A stretch of DNA of 5,799 nucleotides from an uncultured Chloroflexota bacterium (GTDB taxonomy: Bacteria; Chloroflexota; Chloroflexia; Chloroflexales; Roseiflexaceae): contig CAIQIY010000699.1 of assembly GCA_903871975.1 (NCBI GenBank), positions 1 to 5,799 on the forward strand, given 5' to 3'. A program made the position numbers and the translations under genes. Below are positions 1-5,799 of the stretch, piece after piece (position 1 is the first letter of the stretch; every line of letters begins with the position of its first letter). The notes beneath the pieces are model-generated. The model saw only the letters and a list, made by a program, of their open reading frames with translations, was not told the origin of the DNA and ran no database searches.

Positions 1-758
1 CTGTGCTCGAACAGGCTGTCGCCACCCCGGCGGACATCGGCGCGCGCCCGGGCGTCGACGATGATGCCGATGTCGGCGACGCGCTCCTGCTCGAGCTCGG
101 TGACATACCACGCGTCGTCGCGTCGCGCACTCGCCCGTGCATTGATGCGCCGCGCCGGATCGCCCGGCTGGTATGGCCGCACCCCCAGCATGTCGATGCC
201 GGCACCATCCTGACGCGCCGGCGCCAGCCCGGCGAAGACGCGCGTGCGCCGCGGCCGGAATACGAGCGGCGGCAGCCGCGGCACCTCGGGCACGACCAGC
301 AGGCGCGCCTCGGCGTGGACCACCGCCAGCGCCGGAAACAGCCCGGTGGCTTCGTCGGCGCGACAGCGCACCGCGTCGTAGCGATGCAGGCCGCGCCGCG
401 CCGCGATTCGGTAGCGCACCGTCAGCGATGCACCGGCTGCGAGGTGTGCCGCCGCCCACGGTTGCCCGTCGACCAGCCACGCCCCGGCCGGCAGCTGGTC
501 GTCGATGTGCAACGCCTGTGCCGTCGCGCCAGCGTTGGTCACCTCGAGCACCACCTCGACGGGCTGGCCGACGCTGACGCGATTGGCTGCGAGCCGGCGG
601 GCGACGCGCACCCGCGGCGGCGCCGGCGCCGCCAGGGCACCGGCCGCGACGAACACCAGCGGCATCAGTGCCAGCGCGACCAGGACGCCATTGCGCAGGA
701 TCGCCCCCGCCAGCGCACTCGCCAGTGCCAGCAGCAACGGGAATGCCGCCGCCCTCAT
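1..758 (-). CDS. DUF58 protein, membrane-anchored, partial (C-terminus beyond the left edge)
   Basis: I translated 252 codons on the minus strand from the ATG at 758-756; the frame is still open at the window edge, so the end is missing. Two hydrophobic helices at about residues 6-20 and 24-43 form an N-terminal membrane hairpin. A beta-rich, Ig-like stretch follows at about 48-150 (for example VSVGQPVEVVLEVTNAG). The DUF58 signature starts at residue 193: VRPYQPGDPARRIN, then ASARR and a VTELEQE stretch leading into a von Willebrand-like strand, DIGIIVDA, at 229-236. DUF58 proteins are regular neighbours of MoxR ATPases and are thought to be their partners or clients; their biochemical role is unknown. 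The start ATG overlaps the moxR stop as ATGA, and the upstream Shine-Dalgarno is weak, so translation is probably coupled. Two oddities are an Ala where the signature usually has Trp after Ile-(Asp/Asn), and no DxSxS metal site after the first strand. The family call is firm; the function is not. Confidence 0.88.
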   Translation of the reverse strand, partial: MRAAAFPLLLALASALAGAILRNGVLVALALMPLVFVAAGALAAPAPPRVRVARRLAANRVSVGQPVEVVLEVTNAGATAQALHIDDQLPAGAWLVDGQPWAAAHLAAGASLTVRYRIAARRGLHRYDAVRCRADEATGLFPALAVVHAEARLLVVPEVPRLPPLVFRPRRTRVFAGLAPARQDGAGIDMLGVRPYQPGDPARRINARASARRDDAWYVTELEQERVADIGIIVDARARADVRRGGDSLFEH

Positions 759-1717
759 CGCGCCGGCCCCGCAACCACCGGCACGGCAGTGCTCTGGACG
801 ATGCCCTGCAATACCTCGTCGACGGCGCGCCGCTGCATCCACAGATCCGGCACCAGCAAGACGCGGTGCGCCAGTGCCGGCATCACGAATGCCTTGATGT
901 CGTCGGGGATGACGTACCCGCGGCCCGCCAGCGCCGCCCGCACGCGTGCCAGCTTCAGGAGTGCCAGCGAACCGCGCGGGCTCGCGCCGACCGCCACCCG
1001 CGCATCGCGGCGCGTCGCGCCGACCAGCGCGACGATGTAGCCCTCGAGGTCGGCATCGACATGCACATCCTCGATGGCGGCCCGCGCCGCCAGCAACGTG
1101 GCGGCATCGCCCACCGGCTCGATGGGCAGATCGTCGCTGCGCCGCTCGCGCCGCCGCCGCAAGAGCTCGCGCTCGTCGGCGGCGCTCGGATAGCCGACCG
1201 ACAGCTTCACCAGGAACCGGTCGAGCTGGGCTTCGGGCAGCGGAAACGTTCCCTCGTACTCGATCGGGTTCTGCGTCGCCAGGACGATGAACGGCTCGGG
1301 CAACGCCAGCGTGTCGCCGTCGACGGTCGTCTGCTGCTCCTGCATCGCCTCGAGCAACGCCGACTGCGTGCGCGGCGATGCGCGGTTGATCTCGTCGGCG
1401 AGCACCACGTTGCTGAAGATCGGGCCACGCCGCAGCACGAATTGCCCGCTGGCGCGGTCGAGCACATAGCCACCGGTGATGTCGCCCGGCAACAGATCGG
1501 GCGTGAACTGGATGCGGCGAAAGCCGAGCCCGAGCGCCGTGGCACAGCTGCGGGCGATCACCGTCTTCGCCAGCCCGGGATTGTCTTCGAGCAGCACATG
1601 CCCACCGGCGAGGATGACGGTGAGGATCTGTTCCAGCACTGGCCGCTTGCCGACGACGACACGTTCGAGTGCGTCGACGATGCTGCGGCCATAGGTGGCA
1701 ACATCAGTCAGGTTCAT
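755..1717 (-). CDS. MoxR-family AAA+ ATPase
   Basis: This 320-residue protein has the usual length and domain order of MoxR ATPases, which act as chaperone-like motors that remodel or mature protein complexes, often together with DUF58 or VWA proteins. Visible motifs: Walker A as EDNPGLAKT (44-52, Lys51/Thr52), the FTPDLLPGDITG segment (71-82), Walker B as VVLADEINRA (104-113, Asp108/Glu109), sensor 1 in LATQNP (146-151, Asn150), the LPEAQLDRF segment (160-168) and sensor 2 in GASPRGS (244-250). No membrane segment is seen, so it is cytoplasmic. The start at 1717 is chosen because AAGGAG lies 6 nt upstream and the family N-terminus begins there; an upstream in-frame ATG at 1855 would add an unrelated 46-residue tail. 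The first 14 nt overlap the end of the small membrane protein gene, and its stop overlaps the DUF58 start. The symbol moxR would be a family name only, so the field is left blank. Confidence 0.96.
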   Translation of the reverse strand: MNLTDVATYGRSIVDALERVVVGKRPVLEQILTVILAGGHVLLEDNPGLAKTVIARSCATALGLGFRRIQFTPDLLPGDITGGYVLDRASGQFVLRRGPIFSNVVLADEINRASPRTQSALLEAMQEQQTTVDGDTLALPEPFIVLATQNPIEYEGTFPLPEAQLDRFLVKLSVGYPSAADERELLRRRRERRSDDLPIEPVGDAATLLAARAAIEDVHVDADLEGYIVALVGATRRDARVAVGASPRGSLALLKLARVRAALAGRGYVIPDDIKAFVMPALAHRVLLVPDLWMQRRAVDEVLQGIVQSTAVPVVAGPAR

Positions 1718-2309
1718 GCGTGGCTCCTTGTGCGACGCCGGCATCGTCGGCGATGGTGGCAGCGATGGCGTCGGCCACGGCCTGCAGGTCGACATCGAGT
1801 GGATGGGCACCGCGGGCGATGCGGCGGTCGGCGTGGTAACTGTCGAGCCCGGCACGCACGAACGCCAGCGCCGCGGCCGGCAGCGCGACCTCGCCGGCGA
1901 TCAGCCGCGCGCGTGCCTGGCTGACGTCGATGCGCTGCGTCAGGCACAGGTGCTCGATGAGCAGGCTGGCGCAGCGATGGGCCAGCCGCCAGCGCGAGTA
2001 GCGGTCGCGCCGGGCGAGGGCGACCAACCGGTGCCAGCCGGCGACACGACCGCCTGGCGGGGGGCTGGCGACGGGGCGTGCGGCGGGCCGCGGCAGCAAC
2101 CAGGCGCCGCGGATGGCGAGCGTGAGCGCGATGGCCCAGGCGCCGCCCCAGACGAGTGCCTGCGGCAGGCGGTCGAGCAGCTGCCAGGCGAGCCACAGCC
2201 CGCCGAGCAGTGGCGTGATCACGGCACGCTCGATGGCGCCACGCGCGGCCAGGCCGCCGATCGCGGCGAGCGCCATGATGGCGCCGACGAGCAGCAGGCG
2301 GCGGCTCAT
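1704..2309 (-). CDS. Small membrane protein of the MoxR/DUF58/DUF4129 locus, unassigned
   Basis: I do not recognise this 201-residue protein. It begins MSRR, has a hydrophobic helix at about 4-22, a second at about 29-45 and a third at about 50-71, then a Pro/Ala-rich linker (72-87). The C-terminal half is soluble and starts with an Arg-rich, probably helical stretch (about 90-120, containing RRDRYSRWRLAHR). The Arg-rich part should be cytoplasmic by the positive-inside rule, which fits an even number of membrane passes, so one of the three hydrophobic stretches may not span fully. There is no enzyme motif. The start is supported by an ATGA overlap with the DUF4129 gene and by GAGG 5 nt upstream of the ATG; the end overlaps moxR by 14 nt. 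Its place between a DUF4129 gene and moxR suggests a membrane subunit of the same assembly. Small membrane proteins of uncharacterised families are known at this position in other MoxR loci, so it may belong to an existing DUF. Confidence 0.85.
   Translation of the reverse strand: MSRRLLLVGAIMALAAIGGLAARGAIERAVITPLLGGLWLAWQLLDRLPQALVWGGAWAIALTLAIRGAWLLPRPAARPVASPPPGGRVAGWHRLVALARRDRYSRWRLAHRCASLLIEHLCLTQRIDVSQARARLIAGEVALPAAALAFVRAGLDSYHADRRIARGAHPLDVDLQAVADAIAATIADDAGVAQGATHEPD
1724..1729 (-). promoter_or_regulatory. Shine-Dalgarno site of the MoxR ATPase gene
   Basis: AAGGAG on the minus strand lies 6 nt before the ATG at 1717. It sits inside the end of the preceding coding region and fixes the MoxR start in preference to the upstream in-frame ATG at 1855. 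It is the strongest ribosome site within the downstream module, so the ATPase may be made in excess of its membrane partners (inference). Confidence 0.8.
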
Positions 2310-3181
2310 GGGCGCCTCGCGGTGCTCTGCGCGATCGCAGCGAAGCAGTCGCGCGCGTGCTGTGCCAGCTGCGCATCGCTGACCTCGGCGCCATACCGGA
2401 CGCGTTCGAACAATCGCACCAGCTGGGCGATCGCACCGGCATCGATGCCGCGCGCGACCAGTTGTCGCTCGAACTCGCGCGGCGTCACCGCCAGATCGCG
2501 CACGATGCCGCGCTCGCTGCGCACGAGCTGCTCCATGTCCTGATAGCACTGGATCACGGCGTCGCGCACGGTGGCGCCGCCCGCCAGCGCGGCAGCAGCG
2601 GCATCGGCGTGCGCGGCGATCCGGTGCGTGATGGCGTCGCCGGCCGGCACCACGTGCGGCAGCCGGCGGGACAGCCGCCACACCAGGGCTGCGAGTGCGC
2701 CGCCGAGCACGATGGTGAGCAACGGGCTGAGCCAGGCTGGTGGCTGGCGCACCAGCTCGGGCACGGCGGGGAGTGGCTCGGCGAGCGGCGCGTCGTCGGC
2801 CGGGGCGGGCGGTGGCGCGGCACCGGGCATCGCACCGCCGCCGGGCTCGGGCTGCCACAGCGACAACACCAGCAGCAGTGCCGCGAGCAGCAGGGCGTAG
2901 GGCGGCAGGGTGCGCCACAGCCACTGCCGGAAGCGTGGCGAGATGATCGCGCCGATGATCACCAGCACCAGGCTGAGCCAGACGCTGCCGACGATCAGCG
3001 CCACGAGCAGCCCGCCGCCGCGCATGCCCGATCCGCCGCCGGCATCGCCGAACTGCAGCTCGATGCCGAGCGGCCGGCCTTCGGCCAGCTCAAGGCCGGG
3101 CATGCCGCCCGCGAGCACCATCAGTGCCACCAACGCCAGCGCGATGGCGCCCAGCAGCCGGCGGCGTACGCTCGGGCTCAC
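2306..3181 (-). CDS. Membrane protein with C-terminal DUF4129 domain
   Basis: This is a 291-residue protein. Hydrophobic helices lie at about 10-26, 57-80, 93-109 and 151-169. The positively charged pieces (RRR at 6-8, the SPRFRQWLWR segment at 81-90, SRR at 171-173) all fall on one side, giving N-in/C-in topology. The loop at 110-150 is Pro/Ala/Glu-rich and would be outside. The C-terminal part (about 185-285) matches the DUF4129 pattern: AVIQCYQDMEQLV, then LAVTPREFERQL, then LVRLFERVRYG. This domain would face the cytoplasm, the same side as the MoxR ATPase. DUF4129 is often fused to transglutaminase-like membrane proteins; here it stands alone without a transglutaminase domain, and its function is unknown. 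The GTG start at 3181 overlaps the panE stop as GTGA and only a weak ribosome site precedes it, so translation is probably coupled. An ATG start far upstream in the same frame would lie within panE and is rejected. Confidence 0.9.
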   Translation of the reverse strand: MSPSVRRRLLGAIALALVALMVLAGGMPGLELAEGRPLGIELQFGDAGGGSGMRGGGLLVALIVGSVWLSLVLVIIGAIISPRFRQWLWRTLPPYALLLAALLLVLSLWQPEPGGGAMPGAAPPPAPADDAPLAEPLPAVPELVRQPPAWLSPLLTIVLGGALAALVWRLSRRLPHVVPAGDAITHRIAAHADAAAAALAGGATVRDAVIQCYQDMEQLVRSERGIVRDLAVTPREFERQLVARGIDAGAIAQLVRLFERVRYGAEVSDAQLAQHARDCFAAIAQSTARRP

Positions 3182-4098
3182 GAGGCACCGCCGCTGCCGA
3201 GTGCCGCGACGAGCGCCTGGTTGGCCGGCGTGGCGATGCCGAGCCGGGCGCCGAGCCGCACCAACGCGCCGTTGAGTGCATCGACCTCCAGCGGCGCGCC
3301 ACGCTCGCGGTCGCGCGCCATCGACGAGCGTGCATCGGCCGGGAAGCGCCGTGCCAGCGCCAACGCCGCCTGCACCGGGTCGTCGGCGAAGCGCACTCCA
3401 CAGGCGTGCGCGATCGCGTGGGCTTCGCGCATCACCGCGGTGATCTGCGCCAGGCTGGTGGCATCGGCGAGCAGCGGGCCGAGCGCGGAGCGGCGCAGCG
3501 CACTCACGCCACTCATGCCGCTGGTGAAGATCGCCTTGCGCCACAGCTCGACGCTGATCGTGGGGCTGTGCTGTGCCGTCACGCCGGCGCGCTCGAGCCA
3601 GGCGCACAGCTCGGCGGCCCGCTGCGCCGCTGCGCCGTCCGGCTCCAGTGGGCCGCAGACGATGCGCACCGGTGCCGCACCACAGCCGACGACGCCCGGC
3701 GCGCGCAGCGTGAGCTCGCAGTACGCCACGCCCGCCAGCACCGCCGCGCGGCCGACGGCCGCTGCCGCGCGCTCGGGCGCCTCGATGCCGTTCTGCACCG
3801 TCAGCACCGCGGTCTCCTGCGTCAGCACCGGCGCGAGCGCGGTCAGCGCCGCGTCGAGGCTGTAGGTCTTCACCGCCAGCACCACCGCGTCGGCCACGCC
3901 GAGTGTCGCGGGGTCGTCGCTCGCCACCACCGGCGCGACCAGCGTGCTGGTGGCACCGCGCTCGAGCCGCAGGCCGTGGTGCCGCAATGCTGCGAGCTGT
4001 GCGCCGCGCGCCACGAAGCCGACGCTGGCGCCTGCCCGCTGGAGCGCGCCGCCGAGCCAGCCACCGACCCCGCCGGCGCCTACCACCAGGATGCGCAT
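3178..4098 (-). CDS. panE: 2-dehydropantoate 2-reductase (ketopantoate reductase)
   Basis: The product is predicted to reduce 2-dehydropantoate to (R)-pantoate with NADPH, a step of pantothenate and coenzyme A synthesis in the cytoplasm. It has 306 residues, normal for the family. The N-terminus holds a Rossmann dinucleotide site (VVGAGGVGG, 5-13) and AVKTYS (75-80, Lys77). TVQNGIE (100-106) gives the conserved Asn103. The C-terminal helical domain has ELWRKAIF with the catalytic Lys188, then SSMARD (Ser259) and the EVDALNG motif with Glu271. By spacing these match E. coli Asn98, Lys176, Ser244 and Glu256, so the active site looks complete. The ATG at 4098 follows GGAGG by 5 nt. That ribosome site abuts the stop codon of the preceding gene, leaving a 10-nt gap, and the stop overlaps the next gene as GTGA. 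Enzymes of this fold include other 2-oxoacid reductases, so the substrate is inferred from motifs only. Confidence 0.92.
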   Translation of the reverse strand: MRILVVGAGGVGGWLGGALQRAGASVGFVARGAQLAALRHHGLRLERGATSTLVAPVVASDDPATLGVADAVVLAVKTYSLDAALTALAPVLTQETAVLTVQNGIEAPERAAAAVGRAAVLAGVAYCELTLRAPGVVGCGAAPVRIVCGPLEPDGAAAQRAAELCAWLERAGVTAQHSPTISVELWRKAIFTSGMSGVSALRRSALGPLLADATSLAQITAVMREAHAIAHACGVRFADDPVQAALALARRFPADARSSMARDRERGAPLEVDALNGALVRLGARLGIATPANQALVAALGSGGAS

Positions 4099-4103
4099 CG
4101 GCG

Positions 4104-4110
4104 CCTCCTC
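4104..4110 (-). promoter_or_regulatory. Shine-Dalgarno site of panE, overlapping the upstream stop codon
   Basis: GAGGAGG on the minus strand ends 5 nt before the panE ATG at 4098 and shares its first two bases with the TGA stop (4111-4109) of the HisRS-family gene. This near-ideal site decides the panE start and would allow a terminating ribosome to re-initiate on panE. Confidence 0.85.
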
Positions 4111-5569
4111 ACGCGTGTGGCACGCCGCGGGCCAGCTCGTCGAGCGGGATTCGTCGCTCATGACGGCTGGCCAGGTCGCGCCACACCACCTCGCCGCGCG
4201 CGCACTCCTCGGCGCCCACCAGCACCAGCACCGCCGCGTCGCGGCGCAGCGCGTCGCGCAGATTCGCGGCAACGCTCCGCTGGCGCACATCGACACACGC
4301 CGCATGGCCGGCATCACGCAGTCGGCGCGCGACCTCGAGCGCATACGGGTGGCTGTCATCGTCGCTGGCCGCCACCAGGATGGCCGCGGCAGGTTCCGGC
4401 ACCGGCAAGGCTCCGGCAGCCACCACGCGCTCGATGCCGTAGGCAAAGCCGACGGCCGGCGTGGCATGGCGACCGCCCAGCGCGGTCACGAGATCGTCGT
4501 AGCGCCCGCCGCCACACAGTTGCATGCCGGCAGCATCATAGATCTCGAAGATCGGCCCGGTGTAGTAGTGCAGGCCCCGGCCGATGCCGAAGTCGACATC
4601 GAGCCGCTCGGTCGCGACGCCATGTGCTGCGACCAGGCGAAACACCGTGCGGAGCTCGTCGAGCGCCACGGTGGGCAGCCCGGCCGCCGCCAGCAATGCC
4701 TCGGCCTGCGCGATCGCCGCCTCGGCCGGGCCATGGATGCCGCTGAGTTCGGTCAGCACCGCCACCGCCCGATCGATGCGCGGCTGTGGATCGTCGCGCC
4801 GCAGCTTGCGCACCAGACGGCCGACGATCTCCTCGGGCGGGCGGGTGCCAAACCGCAGATTGACGCCGATCTCGCGCAACGAATGCAACAGGAGCCCTTC
4901 GGCCGTCCGATCGTCGATGCCCTCGAGCAGCGCGGCGTCGAATGGCGCGGAGCTGCCGGCGTTCAACCGCTGGCGCAGCCCCTCGATGTCGCCCGTGCGC
5001 ATGCGCTCGAGGCTCCAGAGCAACACGCCCTGGGTGCGCTCGGTCAGGCCGAGCGCCGCCAGCACGGCACGCACCAGCCCGATGTGGCCGATGCGCACGC
5101 GAAACTGCGTCACGCCGGCCGCCGTCAGCCCGGCGCACGCCAGCGCGATGCACTCGGCATCGGCGCGCGGTGGCGGGGCGCCGATCAGCTCGACACCGAC
5201 CTGGGTGAACTGGCGATAGGTCAGCCGCTGTGGCCGCTCGTAGCGGAACACCGGCCCGGCGTAGCGCAGCCGCAGCGGCGCCGGCTGGTCTTGCAGCCGT
5301 GCGACGTACGCGCGCAGCACCGAAGCCGTCATCTCGGGCCGCAACACCAGATCGCGCCCGCCGAAGGCAAATTCGTACACCTTGCCGACGAGTTCCTCGC
5401 CGAGCTTGCGCGAGTACAGGTCGCGCTGCTCGATGATCGGCACATCGATCGGCGCATAGCCGTGCAACTCCAGCACTCGCTCGATCCGCCCGATCGTCGC
5501 AGCCTGCGCGGCATACTCCAGTGGCAACATGTCGCGCATGCCACGCACTGGCTCGATTGACCCACTCAC
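4109..5569 (-). CDS. hisS: Histidyl-tRNA synthetase family protein (HisS, possibly HisZ-like), enlarged insertion domain
   Basis: This 486-residue class II synthetase-fold protein probably charges tRNA(His) with histidine. Seen: VRGMRDMLP near the N-terminus, RPEMTA with Glu79 (77-82), motif 2 (FRYERPQ, Arg109, through Gln123 and Glu127), the histidine motif RGLHYYTGPIFE (331-342), GGGRYDDL (353-360) and motif 3 in VGFAYGIERV (373-382). A HisRS-type anticodon-binding domain follows (about 395-480, from AILVAASDDD to VVWRDL). HisZ, the regulatory subunit of ATP phosphoribosyltransferase, normally lacks this last domain, which favours HisS. Odd points: the motif 2 loop reads RLTYRQF where E. 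coli has KGRYRQF, the histidine motif has LHYY for LDYY and Pro for Thr, and the insertion domain is about 76 residues longer than in E. coli. A role as a paralogue or HisZ therefore stays open. The GTG start at 5569 has GGGAGG 5 nt upstream; an in-frame ATG at 5590 has no ribosome site. It is the first gene of the operon. Confidence 0.85.
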   Translation of the reverse strand: MSGSIEPVRGMRDMLPLEYAAQAATIGRIERVLELHGYAPIDVPIIEQRDLYSRKLGEELVGKVYEFAFGGRDLVLRPEMTASVLRAYVARLQDQPAPLRLRYAGPVFRYERPQRLTYRQFTQVGVELIGAPPPRADAECIALACAGLTAAGVTQFRVRIGHIGLVRAVLAALGLTERTQGVLLWSLERMRTGDIEGLRQRLNAGSSAPFDAALLEGIDDRTAEGLLLHSLREIGVNLRFGTRPPEEIVGRLVRKLRRDDPQPRIDRAVAVLTELSGIHGPAEAAIAQAEALLAAAGLPTVALDELRTVFRLVAAHGVATERLDVDFGIGRGLHYYTGPIFEIYDAAGMQLCGGGRYDDLVTALGGRHATPAVGFAYGIERVVAAGALPVPEPAAAILVAASDDDSHPYALEVARRLRDAGHAACVDVRQRSVAANLRDALRRDAAVLVLVGAEECARGEVVWRDLASRHERRIPLDELARGVPHA

Positions 5570-5574
5570 ACGTG

Positions 5575-5580
5575 CCTCCC
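5575..5580 (-). promoter_or_regulatory. Shine-Dalgarno site of the HisRS-family gene
   Basis: GGGAGG on the minus strand ends 5 nt before GTG at 5569. It favours that start over the in-frame ATG at 5590, which has no purine-rich site in front of it. Confidence 0.75.
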
Positions 5581-5598
5581 CACCCGGCATTTCGCCGC

Positions 5599-5628
5599 AT
5601 TCTACCCGATACCGGCCGGATGCGGCAA
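5599..5628 (-). promoter_or_regulatory. Predicted sigma70-type promoter of the six-gene operon
   Basis: On the minus strand a -35-like TTGCCG (5628-5623, four of six consensus bases) is separated by 18 nt from a -10-like TAGAAT (5604-5599, five of six). Transcription would begin around 5590-5593, giving a leader of only about 22 nt before the GTG start. That is too short for a T-box or an attenuator. No other promoter-like site is obvious within the tightly packed genes, so this is the best candidate for the whole operon. It was found by eye in GC-rich DNA, where such AT-rich hexamers are rare. Confidence 0.55.
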
Positions 5629-5799
5629 CCCCACGCATGCGGTGGCGCGGGTCACCCCATCGCTTGCATCGCCGTCGCCACCCCGGGTGTGCGGGGTACT
5701 GCACTGCGACACCGGCTGCTGCGGCGTGGTGCCAGGCGCCGGCGCAGGGGTTGGGTGCAGAGCAGTGTGTGGCATCGCCTGGCCGTGCGCAGCACGTAA
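5629..5799. other. Upstream region without a convincing gene
   Basis: About 170 bases of GC-rich DNA lie upstream of the operon promoter. On the minus strand one frame is open from the window edge to a TAG at 5604-5602 (65 codons, Pro/Thr/Ala-rich). It could be the tail of an upstream gene, but third-position composition and residue content give no clear coding signal. A perfect 6-bp inverted repeat (ACCCCG, 6-nt loop, CGGGGT) sits at 5680-5697 without a T tract. A 10-bp palindrome, GCGCCGGCGC, sits at 5736-5745. Neither can be given a function from the sequence alone. Confidence 0.5.

Noticed and set aside
3..1040. A 345-codon open frame on the plus strand opposite the DUF58 gene
   Set aside because: It spans the DUF58/MoxR junction on the opposite strand, and its translation is Arg- and Gln-rich without any domain.
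668..1924. A 418-codon open frame on the plus strand opposite the MoxR gene
   Set aside because: It is antisense to an ATPase with complete Walker and sensor motifs, and its product is low-complexity Arg/Ala/Gln-rich.
3124..4746. A 540-codon open frame on the plus strand opposite panE and the end of the HisRS-family gene
   Set aside because: It lies antisense to two genes with clear family motifs, its translation is Arg/Ala/His-rich with no recognisable domain, and such long shadow frames are expected in very GC-rich DNA.
3944..5560. A 538-codon open frame on the plus strand opposite the HisRS-family gene
   Set aside because: It mirrors the codon structure of the minus-strand gene, shows no motif or ribosome site that I can see, and crosses the boundary into panE.
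5569..5640. T-box or histidine attenuator leader before the HisRS-family gene
   Set aside because: The predicted leader is about 22 nt, with no room for a specifier stem, antiterminator or His-rich leader peptide.
5680..5697. ACCCCG...CGGGGT hairpin as a terminator or operator
   Set aside because: The stem is only 6 bp with no T tract on either strand, and such short inverted repeats are frequent in GC-rich DNA.
5521..5799. A 92-codon plus-strand frame ending in TAA at the window edge
   Set aside because: It would start inside the HisRS-family gene and run through its ribosome site and promoter; the product is Arg/His-rich with no family resemblance.
5602..5799. A 65-codon minus-strand frame open from the window edge to TAG, possibly the tail of an upstream gene
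   Set aside because: The Pro/Thr/Ala-rich translation has no motif and 65 open codons are not significant at this GC content; sequence beyond 5799 would settle it.

Overview
The window is a high-GC stretch (roughly 70% by eye) with six genes packed head to tail, all on the minus strand and so transcribed from right to left. There are no RNA genes, mobile elements, CRISPR arrays or long repeats. Strong Shine-Dalgarno sites, two GTG starts and stop/start overlaps indicate a bacterium. The style of the HisRS-family protein and the MoxR/DUF58/DUF4129 cluster would fit a GC-rich member of the Chloroflexota such as a Thermomicrobia relative. That placement is inference from remembered family patterns and is weak.

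Layout in transcription order: (1) 5799-5570, an upstream region without a convincing gene, containing a sigma70-like promoter (TTGCCG - 18 nt - TAGAAT) directly in front of the first gene; (2) 5569-4109, a 486-residue histidyl-tRNA synthetase family protein; (3) 4098-3178, ketopantoate reductase (panE); (4) 3181-2306, a four-helix membrane protein with a C-terminal DUF4129 domain; (5) 2309-1704, a small membrane protein I do not recognise; (6) 1717-755, a MoxR-family AAA+ ATPase; (7) 758 to beyond the left edge, a DUF58 protein whose C-terminus lies outside the window.

The junctions are a 10-nt gap whose Shine-Dalgarno overlaps the preceding stop codon, a GTGA overlap, an ATGA overlap, a 14-nt overlap and another ATGA overlap. 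All six genes therefore look like one translationally coupled operon driven from the promoter near 5600. The last four form a version of the widespread but poorly understood MoxR/DUF58/DUF4129 module. By family knowledge the MoxR ATPase is a chaperone-like motor, and the membrane-anchored DUF58 and DUF4129 proteins are its likely partners at the cytoplasmic face of the membrane. The first two are housekeeping-type genes (tRNA charging or histidine metabolism, and pantothenate/CoA synthesis) with no obvious mechanistic link to the module.

Nothing here is a clearly new system. The points most worth a second look are the enlarged insertion domain and altered signature residues of the HisRS-family protein, the unassigned 201-residue membrane protein fixed inside the MoxR module, and the divergent DUF58 signature. 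Long open frames on the plus strand are antisense shadows of these genes.
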